In this document: piece by piece, positions 26,473 to 34,023 of the stretch
Layout: each line of letters opens with the position of its first letter
How positions within the stretch are numbered: position 1 is the first letter of the stretch
Source of the DNA: Emticicia soli
GTDB taxonomy: Bacteria > Bacteroidota > Bacteroidia > Cytophagales > Spirosomataceae
Length of the DNA stretch: 64,000 nucleotides
Reading direction: 5' to 3'
NCBI RefSeq assembly: GCF_037860775.1
Contig: NZ_JBBEWC010000006.1
Coordinates: 400,336 to 464,335 of the forward strand
Made by a program: the position numbers and the translations under genes
The notes under the pieces: generated by a model
Seen by the model: only the letters and a program-made list of their open reading frames with translations
Database searches by the model: none
What the model was told of the DNA's origin: nothing

Positions 26473-27186
26473 TTAGTTACCTTTCTTCATATCTCTGAAA
26501 TACTGGTCACGGGTTACGTTATCGCTTGGTGCTGCTTCTGCCCCTGCTTTCCACGATTTATCTTTCCACGCACCACTTTTAATCGACTTCACAAAGTTGG
26601 CCCAAGAGAAGGGGTTCAACAGTGGGTTGGTTGTAACCGAGCCCCGGTTTTGTATCTGCTGTAGAAACTGGTTTTGCCCATATTTATAGTTATCGTAGGA
26701 GTTCATACCATGTACCGATGCCATCTTGGCCACGTTTTCGGTGCTATAGGTTTCTCGTAGAATCTGTCTTTCACGTTCATCAGGTAGTTTCATGTCTACC
26801 AGGGCCTGTTTAAATTCTTCTTCGGTACTGAACGGATAAACTTTAACTTCTTTTAACATTTTAGAGTCTACCTGTAGCTCTACAAATACCGAATAATCAA
26901 CATCTGTTTTCTTCGGAATCACGTGGAATTGTTTCTTGAAACCAATATAGCTGAACACCACCGTATCACCCGGAAACACAGCTATACCAAAGTATCCTCG
27001 GGCGTTTGACAGGGTTCCTCTACCTGCCTGCGGAATAGTAATATAAGCACCCGGAAGGGGTTCTTTGGTTTGTCCATCAATAACCACGCCCGAGAAAGTA
27101 ACATACTTTATCTCACCCTGCGAATGAGCTAAATTACTTATTATCAAGCAAATAAAAATAAATAAATATGTAAGATTTCTTTTCAT
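26473..27186 (-). CDS. Secreted protein with carboxypeptidase-regulatory-like domain
   Basis: The start at 27186 gives MKRNLTYLFIFICLIISNLA, a signal peptide cleaved near SQG. Residues about 25-105 form a CarboxypepD_reg-like beta-sandwich (GVVIDGQTKEPLPGAYITIP), common at the N-terminus of TonB receptors, but here no receptor barrel follows. The C-terminal half is helical and charged, with TEEEFKQALVDMKLP and a MNSYDNYKYGQNQF segment near residues 170-185. It lies directly downstream of cdsA on the same strand (70 bp). The frame is open 10 codons further upstream, but that lacks signal character. Function is unknown. Confidence 0.8.
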   Translation of the reverse strand: MKRNLTYLFIFICLIISNLAHSQGEIKYVTFSGVVIDGQTKEPLPGAYITIPQAGRGTLSNARGYFGIAVFPGDTVVFSYIGFKKQFHVIPKKTDVDYSVFVELQVDSKMLKEVKVYPFSTEEEFKQALVDMKLPDERERQILRETYSTENVAKMASVHGMNSYDNYKYGQNQFLQQIQNRGSVTTNPLLNPFSWANFVKSIKSGAWKDKSWKAGAEAAPSDNVTRDQYFRDMKKGN

Positions 27187-27256
27187 CGTTTCGTCAGTAA
27201 GGGTACTACCATACAAAAATACAACATTTTTCTTTCTAAAGAGGCTAAAATAACGA

Positions 27257-28093
27257 CTAAGGGAAAATCTTTAGAAAGGTAACAATAAATGGCATCGAAA
27301 GCAGTAATCCATCAAATCTATCCATGAATCCGCCATGCCCCGGAATCAGACTCCCTGAATCCTTTATAGCAATACTACGCTTAAATAATGATTCTACCAA
27401 ATCGCCGAGTGTTCCGGTTACCGAAATAATAATGGCAATTATATACCATTGCCAGGCCAGAATACAATCGAAATATTGTGTTAAAATAAACGCTATTATG
27501 AGTGCCAATATTGCCCCTCCAAAAAAGCCCTCCCAGGTCTTTTTGGGCGATACTCTTTCAAAAAGTTTTCGTTTACCCAAAAACCTTCCGGCAAAATAAG
27601 CACCTGTATCGCTACCCCACAAAATAAACAAGCATCCTAGTATCAATTTCGGTTCATAACCTGCTGTATCTGTCAATACCAATTCATTGATTAAGGCAAA
27701 CGGAACAGCTACATAAATAATACCTAAAAAAGTGTACCCAAGGTTGGCAAAAGGCTTTGAATCTTTCTTTTTATAAAGTTTTATAAAAAACGTGAGGGTC
27801 AGTAAAGGCACAATTACATAATAAAACTTAAATGGCAACATATCTTTCTCGATAAAAAACGTGAGCGCATTTAATACAACTCCACAGAATGTACCATAAA
27901 AAGTCAATGGCAGATTAGAATCAAGTTTCAATAATTTATAGAACTCCCATTGTGTGAGTACACTTATGGTAAGAAACAAAATCCAGAAGGTCCATTCATT
28001 ATATAATGTTGCGACTAAAATAATTGATACTCCAATAACAGCAGCAATGATTCGTTGGGTAAGGTTAGATAGTTGGTTTAGTTTCTGAGTCAT
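27257..28093 (-). CDS. cdsA: Phosphatidate cytidylyltransferase (CDP-diglyceride synthase)
   Basis: This integral membrane enzyme makes CDP-diacylglycerol from phosphatidate and CTP. The 278-residue protein has about eight transmembrane helices and the C-terminal CDS signature region: GSDTGAYFAGRFLGK, SPKKTWEGFFGG and RSIAIKDSGSLIPGHGGFMD. The start overlaps the end of the DUF2007 gene by 29 bp, so the two are translationally coupled. The operon order is DUF2007, cdsA, then the carboxypeptidase-like secreted protein. Confidence 0.96.
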   Translation of the reverse strand: MTQKLNQLSNLTQRIIAAVIGVSIILVATLYNEWTFWILFLTISVLTQWEFYKLLKLDSNLPLTFYGTFCGVVLNALTFFIEKDMLPFKFYYVIVPLLTLTFFIKLYKKKDSKPFANLGYTFLGIIYVAVPFALINELVLTDTAGYEPKLILGCLFILWGSDTGAYFAGRFLGKRKLFERVSPKKTWEGFFGGAILALIIAFILTQYFDCILAWQWYIIAIIISVTGTLGDLVESLFKRSIAIKDSGSLIPGHGGFMDRFDGLLLSMPFIVTFLKIFP

Positions 28094-28301
28094 TTTGGTT
28101 AAATATATCGATAATCACTTTTGCAATACCCTCCTGATGGTCGGGCACGTGTATTTCGCACCATCCCAGCAGATAGTTTCTGTCTTTCTTGTTTAAAACT
28201 ACAGCCATTATTTCATGGGTCAGTAATTCATTCTTGAGGAGTTCAGCTTTAAAAACATTGGGTGTCTCAAAAACCTTTACCCATTGTACCATAGTTTCCA
28301 T
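28065..28301 (-). CDS. DUF2007 family small protein
   Basis: The 78-residue protein has the DUF2007 layout: WVKVFETPNVFKAELLKNEL, a short central loop, then LGWCEIHVPDHQEGIAKVII. DUF2007 proteins are small signal-transducing-like PII/ferredoxin-fold proteins of unknown role, often just upstream of cdsA in Bacteroidota. Its 3' end overlaps cdsA by 29 bp. Confidence 0.85.
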   Translation of the reverse strand: METMVQWVKVFETPNVFKAELLKNELLTHEIMAVVLNKKDRNYLLGWCEIHVPDHQEGIAKVIIDIFNQNDSETKPTI

Positions 28302-29312
28302 ATTATATTTTTATCAAATATAAAGGTATTTTCTTTAAAACCTTACGCCTACACATATTGCATGTGCTATTTTTTCAATTTAAGGTCTCTTGTCTTTTCT
28401 AAACACAGCTTGCTTTTGTAGCGTTCTTAAAGCCTAACTTATTTATATAAACCGCCTTGCATTACGGTTTTCCGTGATTGATGCTTATTGGCTAATAGCT
28501 GTACTTTGCAGAGGTTTTATTATTTGATTTCAAGAAGAAAGTTCTTTCAGATACAGATTTTGGCTAAAGGTGAGGTAAAGTGAAAATCCTATGTCTAGTC
28601 AGAACGATTCAATAGTAATAACTAATACTTTAAAGTAAGCCCTTACCCACGCCCCGATGGGCGGTCAGAACGATTCAATAGTAATAACTAATACCCGTGT
28701 TCACCCAATAAATTGGGTGACTAATGTAACAAAGGAATATTTTAATGTATACCCCGACCGCTGCGGCGGACCGTTTAAGTCGGGGGTAGAGATAAGCTTC
28801 TTTTGTTTTATTAGACGGTGACCGCGACGGCGGACCGTTTTATTCACCGAAATGGCTTTATTGATTTAGCCAAAATCTGGTTTCAAAGAATGTTCTTTTC
28901 TTGATCTTATTCAACAAATACATGACTACTAAATCAAGACTTATGCCACTTGACATGTGCTTTGGAGAGTGTATGTTTAAGAAACTACGCTCCCATTTTT
29001 AAATACCACCTACAGGAAAACCTGTAGAGCCAAATCAAGGTTTCCCGTGATTGACATACAAAATTTAATCAGCGACTTTTGTTATGTATTTATCGGGAAG
29101 CCATACAGACATTTTTTATCCGATAAAAACCATTCATCAGTACCTTTTTATGTGTCATCAGCACAGTTGGTTTTTAGTGCCAAATGGCAAAATAAGTAAG
29201 ATTGTACTTTTACATATTATACCGAAGGTTTTTTGAAAACAGCAGCTTATACCTAACAAATGGTAACCTTACGCAGGCGAAAACATGAGTAGTAACGTGC
29301 TCAACGATACCG
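28302..29312. repeat. 1 kb intergenic stretch holding family G copy 2 and a 66-bp tandem duplication
   Basis: Apart from repeats no gene is seen. A 30-bp sequence (CAGAACGATTCAATAG...) occurs at 28599-28628 and again at 28665-28694, separated by a GC-rich piece CCCACGCCCCGATGGGCGG. Family G copy 2 then runs to 28856. Outer arms CAGATTTTGGCTAAA (28552-28567) and its complement (28865-28880) enclose the whole set. The last 420 bp before the LytTR gene hold short palindromes only. Confidence 0.8.
28665..28856. repeat. Family G element, copy 2
   Basis: Order: palindrome CACCCAATAAATTGGGTG, CTAATGTAACAAAGG, central hairpin with stem CCCCGAC/GTCGGGG, inverted word TTTTGTTTTATTAG, and an end palindrome CGGTGA/TTCACCG split by CCGCGACGGCGGACCG (28822-28837). 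It is almost identical over about 185 bp, inverted, to copy 3 at 58335-58522. Confidence 0.9.
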
Positions 29313-29552
29313 TTGATTATACTACCCAATAAGGCCGACCTAATTGGGAATCAGAACCAACCAGATATGTTTGGCAAATTCTCGAAAAACCTGATGAAAA
29401 CCAAAAAATATACTTTTGCTAATAAAAAGACTGAGTTGCTTGCATACATACAAAACTCAAATGGTTTCGTAAAATCGTTGATGGGAAAACGTACCGATAA
29501 AGACAATAAAACCACCACACGTACTAACAAATATGAGTATACATGCCTTTAA
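29313..29552 (+). CDS. Possible small protein upstream of the LytTR gene
   Basis: A 79-codon open frame, basic and rich in Lys, Asn and Thr, ends 12 bp before the LytTR gene on the same strand. A second internal ATG (MFGKFSKNLMKTKKYTF) gives a 60-residue version. It is not recognised. The closeness to the next gene and the intact frame favour a real gene or a leader peptide, but composition is also compatible with chance. Confidence is low. Confidence 0.35.
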   Translation: MIILPNKADLIGNQNQPDMFGKFSKNLMKTKKYTFANKKTELLAYIQNSNGFVKSLMGKRTDKDNKTTTRTNKYEYTCL

Positions 29553-29564
29553 AATTTTTGAATC

Positions 29565-29933
29565 ATGGAAACTATAACCGATGTAAAGCAATCGAAAAAT
29601 ATTTTATGGTTTAACCATAAGAAGTTTTTTGTTCGTACCGAAGAAGTGGTGTATCTGAAAAGTTTCGAAAACTATACAAAGTTCTACCTGAAAAATGGCA
29701 AACAGATTATGGCTTCGCACACCATGAAAATTTATGAACAACAATTGCTCGATAAAGGCGATTTTACACGTGTGCACCGAGGCACGTTGCTTAATCTGAA
29801 ATACCTGACAAGGTTTGAAAAAAATACTGAAGGAAACTGGGCTTGTCTTTCGACAGGAGAAAGGATTTTTGTATCGAGAAGAAAACTAAAAAAGTTTGAG
29901 GGTGAGCATCCCTCAAACTTCTCAATATACTAG
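29565..29933 (+). CDS. Stand-alone LytTR DNA-binding protein
   Basis: The 122-residue protein is a LytTR domain alone: WFNHKKFFVRTEEVVYLKSF, then an ENYTKFYLKNGKQI beta pair and the recognition section FTRVHRGTLLNLKYLTRF. There is no receiver or membrane region. It may control the neighbouring operon or respond through partner proteins. Its stop overlaps the convergent dipeptidase gene by four bases. Confidence 0.85.
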   Translation: METITDVKQSKNILWFNHKKFFVRTEEVVYLKSFENYTKFYLKNGKQIMASHTMKIYEQQLLDKGDFTRVHRGTLLNLKYLTRFEKNTEGNWACLSTGERIFVSRRKLKKFEGEHPSNFSIY

Positions 29934-31009
29934 GCTAATGCCTTACGCATGAGTCTGAGCCAGTTTTTATGAAAGATATTCTCAATATCGGTTTCAGAAT
30001 ACCCTCTTTTTGCCAGCAGGTGCTGATATTTCTGTAAGTCGGCAATGGTTTCTAAATCATACGGCGACTGCTCCTGCCCAAAAGTACCGTCAAGGTCGCT
30101 TCCAATGGCTATATGCAAAGTATTGCCAGCAATCTGGCAGATATGGTCGTAGTGGTCTATCAATACTTCAAGATTTGCACCTACCTCACGTGGATTTATC
30201 TCCCGTTGTTTTAGGTTGGGTTTCATCATCCAAACGTCAAGGCAGCCACCTATTACGGCATCTCTCTCAATTAGTCTTTTAATCTGTTCATCGTTCAACT
30301 GGCGTTGGTGAGGCACCAGACTACGGCAATTATGATGGCTCGCCCAAACTTGTCCTTTAAACAAATCCAGGGCTTCATCAAAACCATCATCGGTCAGGTG
30401 AGTCGCATCAAGTACCATTCCGAGTCTGTCCATTTCTTTTACCAGTTCCCTACCCTCTTTGGTCAAGCCGCCTGTCATGCCCGTACCCGGTGCATAACGC
30501 CCCGGTCCATAGTGTGCAGGCCCAATGGCTCTTAGCCCATAGGCATAGGCTTTTTCGAGGTAAGAAAGATTTACCAGAGAGTCGGCACCTTCAAGGCTTA
30601 ATATAAAACCTACGGGTTTGGTGGCATCGTCAATGGCTGTATTTTCCCATAGCGCAATGTGGCTGTCAAGCTGGGCTGTGGTGGTAAGCTGCACCATTTC
30701 GCCGGCCTCAGTCATTGCCTGATACCAGGCTAATTGTGCCTGTGTCATGGCCCATGCCTGATGTGGAGAGTTCCAGCCCGAACCGGGCATATTGCCGTTG
30801 CTTTCGCTATAGCGCGCCAATTGCGTAGCTACTATTACAGCTATTTTGCCTTTGCGGAGTTCAGGCAATGAGACAACACCCTTGGCCCTGTCGATTTTAT
30901 CGGTCATGTCTTTCTCCATCGTCCGGATTTCGGCTACCGTTCTTCGGTAATCTCTGTTCCATTCAATGGCATTCATGGCCATATCTAAATGCGCATCTAT
31001 GATTATCAT
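29930..31009 (-). CDS. Membrane dipeptidase (peptidase M19, renal dipeptidase family)
   Basis: The 359-residue enzyme has the M19 metal ligands: the first His-Asp motif in IIIDAHLDMA, the bridging Glu in FILSLEGADSL (about residue 150), and GLRAIGPAHYGPGRYAPG, DATHLTDDGF and IAIGSDLDGTFG. It lacks a signal peptide, so it is presumably cytoplasmic and hydrolyses dipeptides, perhaps D-amino-acid-containing ones. It is followed by 200 bp holding an inverted pair of GC-rich 15-mers, then by the nucleotidyltransferase gene. Confidence 0.92.
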   Translation of the reverse strand: MIIIDAHLDMAMNAIEWNRDYRRTVAEIRTMEKDMTDKIDRAKGVVSLPELRKGKIAVIVATQLARYSESNGNMPGSGWNSPHQAWAMTQAQLAWYQAMTEAGEMVQLTTTAQLDSHIALWENTAIDDATKPVGFILSLEGADSLVNLSYLEKAYAYGLRAIGPAHYGPGRYAPGTGMTGGLTKEGRELVKEMDRLGMVLDATHLTDDGFDEALDLFKGQVWASHHNCRSLVPHQRQLNDEQIKRLIERDAVIGGCLDVWMMKPNLKQREINPREVGANLEVLIDHYDHICQIAGNTLHIAIGSDLDGTFGQEQSPYDLETIADLQKYQHLLAKRGYSETDIENIFHKNWLRLMRKALA

Positions 31010-31030
31010 CTTTGGATTATTTTTGATTGA

Positions 31031-31181
31031 GCGGCCGCCGCTGCGGTGATTTATTGTAAATTAGTGAATGTCTATAACGCACAGATAAATTTAGTATCAC
31101 TTTGAATAATAACCACAATGTACACGAAAGAGCACAAAGTAGCACAATTATACAATCACTCTTTTACCGCAGCGTCGGCCG
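31031..31181. repeat. Inverted pair of CGGCCGCCGCTGCGG-type 15-mers flanking 120 bp
   Basis: CGGCCGCCGCTGCGG lies at 31032-31046 and, on the other strand, CGGCCGACGCTGCGG at 31181-31167. They enclose an AT-rich 120 bp with words such as AGCACAAAGTAGCACAA. Each lies within AT-rich GAGTGATTTA/ACTAACTCACTC-type sequence, as in the 18763 repeat. Confidence 0.8.
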
Positions 31182-31216
31182 CTAACTCACTCGATTCTCT
31201 TTTGCCTATGGCTTTA

Positions 31217-32116
31217 TCAAACTTCTGCCGGATATGCTCCTTTCTCGCCTAGTTTTTTCAAGGCTTCTATAACAGTTGGTTTATCTTCCGGATAAGTTAC
31301 GCCAAACCATTCTGATTCGTTTGAGAACACTTTACATTTGCCCAAACCATTATGAATCAGGTGGGTCATAACGGTTGGAATGTAAAATTCAGCTTTAGGC
31401 GAATGAAGGTTTTTCTTTGAATATTCTTTAAACATATCCTCAATAATCGGGAATACGTTTGGCTTAAAGCCCCAGAAATTCATCGAAACGATGGTATCTT
31501 CTTCTAGTTGTGTCAAAATATCGCTTTCTTCAAAAACAATCTGATTGTTTGGCTGGCGGTAGATTTTGGTGCGCTCGGTTACAACTTCTAAGAAACCATC
31601 TTTATCTAATTCGCAAACGCCTCTTGATACCGAGCCGTTTTCTGACAATGTATTTTTTATCTGGTAGCCAACCATTGCATGGCAGGTATCATCGGTATCG
31701 TTAGCCAGGAAATCAGCCATAATTTTGAAGCCTTCGTATCCATAAAAATCATCGGCATTAATAACCGCAAACGCTGTATCGGTTTGTTCCCAAGCACATA
31801 ATACAGCATGGCCAGTTCCCCAAGGTTTGGTGCGTTCAACAGTACCTAGTTCGGCAGGCACATAGCTTTGTACGCTCTGAATCGCAAAATCGTAATCGAT
31901 TTTACCTGCTAGTTTAGGCCCAAATATTTCCTGAAAGTCAGCTCTGAGTTCTTCTCTGATAATAAAAACTATTTTGCCAAATCCGGCTTTAATAGCATCA
32001 TGTATTGAATAATCGATAATTGTTTCGCCGTTTGGGCCAAACTTATCTAGTTGTTTTATACCTCCATAGCGGCTACCCATTCCGGCCGCCAAAATCAATA
32101 AAGTTGGTTTTGACAT
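31217..32116 (-). CDS. Nucleotidyltransferase (NDP-sugar synthase-like)
   Basis: The start MSKPTLLILAAGMGSRYGG at 32116 shows the N-terminal nucleotide-binding loop (LAAGMGSRYGG) that defines sugar-phosphate nucleotidyltransferases. A frame extending to 32176 adds 20 unlike residues. At about 299 residues, further features are GHAVLCAW, VINADDFYG (metal-binding Asp) and MVGYQ. The substrate is unknown. A TACTTTTG -7 box at 32152-32145 with TTTG at 32177-32174 supports the short start. Confidence 0.88.
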   Translation of the reverse strand: MSKPTLLILAAGMGSRYGGIKQLDKFGPNGETIIDYSIHDAIKAGFGKIVFIIREELRADFQEIFGPKLAGKIDYDFAIQSVQSYVPAELGTVERTKPWGTGHAVLCAWEQTDTAFAVINADDFYGYEGFKIMADFLANDTDDTCHAMVGYQIKNTLSENGSVSRGVCELDKDGFLEVVTERTKIYRQPNNQIVFEESDILTQLEEDTIVSMNFWGFKPNVFPIIEDMFKEYSKKNLHSPKAEFYIPTVMTHLIHNGLGKCKVFSNESEWFGVTYPEDKPTVIEALKKLGEKGAYPAEV

Positions 32117-32144
32117 AAAATGCTTTGGTTTCATTAATTTCCAA

Positions 32145-32177
32145 CAAAAGTACAAAACTGTTTTGTTACTCCTCAAA
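32145..32177 (-). promoter_or_regulatory. Promoter of the nucleotidyltransferase gene
   Basis: On the minus strand: TTTG (32177-32174), a 21-nt gap and TACTTTTG (32152-32145). The expected start is about 32138, so the 5' leader is about 20 nt and the ATG at 32116 is preferred. Confidence 0.6.
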
Positions 32178-32194
32178 AAGTTTTTCCGATTTTA

Positions 32195-32227
32195 ATTGTA
32201 AAAAATACAATTAATAGGCTAGTTTTG
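32195..32227 (+). promoter_or_regulatory. Promoter of the DUF1080/PA14 gene
   Basis: TAGTTTTG at 32220-32227 matches the -7 consensus; TTG at 32196-32198 lies 21 nt upstream. With the minus-strand promoter above it makes a divergent pair in the 136-bp gap between the genes. Confidence 0.55.
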
Positions 32228-32252
32228 TATTAAAACTCTAATATATTCAACC

Positions 32253-33956
32253 ATGTACCTACGCTCTCTGTCCATTATTTTGGCGTTTTTTCTATGTTTT
32301 CAAACATTTGCCCAGGATTTCCCCCTCAATCAATTGACTACCGATAATTGGGATTTAGGCAACTGGAAACTAGCCGAAAGCATTGATAATCCTTACAAAA
32401 AGAAAGCAGGTTTTACTGCAGGCAATAAAATATTGTTTTCGAATACTCCGGGCAAAACTACATCAAAACTTATCACTGCCGATGCCAAAGTAAAATTCGA
32501 TTTTACCTTGGGCAATAACAGTGATGCAATTTTCTACATTCAAGGCCGCCACGGCATTGTGTTAAGCAATACCCGTGCTATGGGGGCAATTATCAGACCT
32601 GACGGCACTTTGCAATTACCTGAGCAAAACGCTGGCAAAGCCGTTGGTTTATGGCAAACGCTTGAGGTAACTTTTTCTGATGCCCCTTTTGGTGGTGCAT
32701 TAATTATCGAAAAAGTTACACTTAACAACGTGGTGATTCATCAAGGGTATGTGATTCCGACAAAAACGAGCAACGAAGGCCCGTTGGTTTTTGAAAACAA
32801 AACCGGAAGTATAGGTGTCAGCAATCTTCAATACCTGAAATACGGTAACGAAAAGCCATTGAAACTAAGTGACTTGACTTACGAAATGTATGAAACCTAC
32901 GACTGGAACCAACAGTTTGCGCCTAAAAGCACTACCCCCAACGATAAAGGAACTACCACTACACTTACCAAAGATTTTGGCGCAGGGTATAACCGTTTCC
33001 TTCTGATTTTCAGAGGAAACCTTGATGTTGAAAAAGATGGCAGCTATTCGTTGATTCTTGACTACGCCGGAAAAGGTTCGTTGAAAATAGATGGCAAAGA
33101 TGTGATTCCGGCAGAGAATGGCGAAAGCTACAGAAAACCAAGAGTCGCTTTTTTAGAATTAACAAAGGGCAAACACCCGATTGAGATACGTTACAACAAA
33201 GTATGGTGGAGAGCCGAACTAGGTTTGTTTGCCGCAGGGCCTGAAATAAGACCTTATGCACTACACGCCGGAACATCACTTCCATCGCCGCAGGCAGTTG
33301 GCGAAATAGATATTAAACCTACAAGCCAGGTTGAAATGGTTCGTTCGTTTGTGATGTTCGATGGCAAAAAACGTACACACGTTATTTCGGTTGGTACGCC
33401 AGCAGGTACACATTATACTTATGATTTAGACCAAGGTGCGCCATTATATGCATGGCGTGGCGATTTTGCCGATGTAACCGAGATGTTCCATGAGCGTGGC
33501 GAACCGCAATTGCTTAAACCTAAAGGCGTAAAAACTACTTTTTCGGGCAAACCAACGGTTGCCATGTTAGCAAACGCTAATGCAAATATGCCCGATACGC
33601 TTGATGCCTATAAAGAATTGATTTATAAAGGCTATGCGCTTGATACCGAAGGTTTACCAACCTACAAATACCAATACAGCGGTGCCGAGTTGACACAAAA
33701 ACTTGTACCTTCGGCCGATGGCAGCATTACTACAACTATCACCGCCAATGGTAGCAACAACTTGTATGTTAAGCTAGGCGAAGCCAAGAATATAACAATG
33801 GTAAACAAAGGTTTATATGTACTCGAAAGCCCCAACAACGATAGCTATATTCAGCTTGACCCCAAACTGAAACCAATTGTTAGAAGCAACACCAAAGCAG
33901 GGCAGGAAATTATCTTACCCCTAACAGGCAGTGTAAGTTATACTATTTTGTGGTAA
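32253..33956 (+). CDS. Secreted DUF1080-like and PA14-like protein
   Basis: The 567-residue protein opens with a signal peptide (cleavage near FAQD). Residues about 22-205 resemble the concanavalin-like DUF1080 (3-keto-disaccharide hydrolase) fold, with WDLGNWKLAES and GSIGVSNLQYLKYGNE. Residues about 230-340 look like a PA14 beta-grasp module (DKDGSYSLILDYAGKGSLKIDG region, with DVEKDGSYSL and IEIRYNKVWW). The remainder, about residues 360-567, is not recognised. The propeller-cupredoxin gene begins 67 bp downstream, so the two form an operon. It probably handles an extracellular carbohydrate. Confidence 0.75.
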   Translation: MYLRSLSIILAFFLCFQTFAQDFPLNQLTTDNWDLGNWKLAESIDNPYKKKAGFTAGNKILFSNTPGKTTSKLITADAKVKFDFTLGNNSDAIFYIQGRHGIVLSNTRAMGAIIRPDGTLQLPEQNAGKAVGLWQTLEVTFSDAPFGGALIIEKVTLNNVVIHQGYVIPTKTSNEGPLVFENKTGSIGVSNLQYLKYGNEKPLKLSDLTYEMYETYDWNQQFAPKSTTPNDKGTTTTLTKDFGAGYNRFLLIFRGNLDVEKDGSYSLILDYAGKGSLKIDGKDVIPAENGESYRKPRVAFLELTKGKHPIEIRYNKVWWRAELGLFAAGPEIRPYALHAGTSLPSPQAVGEIDIKPTSQVEMVRSFVMFDGKKRTHVISVGTPAGTHYTYDLDQGAPLYAWRGDFADVTEMFHERGEPQLLKPKGVKTTFSGKPTVAMLANANANMPDTLDAYKELIYKGYALDTEGLPTYKYQYSGAELTQKLVPSADGSITTTITANGSNNLYVKLGEAKNITMVNKGLYVLESPNNDSYIQLDPKLKPIVRSNTKAGQEIILPLTGSVSYTILW

Positions 33957-34023
33957 AATTTTATTTTAAAATACGTTATTCAGGTTGTTTTATAACCTAA
34001 ACATATTCAACCAAATTATAGAA

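Noticed and set aside
28599..28694. Two 30-bp repeats with a 36-bp spacer, considered as a mini-CRISPR array
   Set aside because: Only two units, no cas genes, and the same sequence flanks another family G copy as a single unit, so it is part of a mobile repeat.
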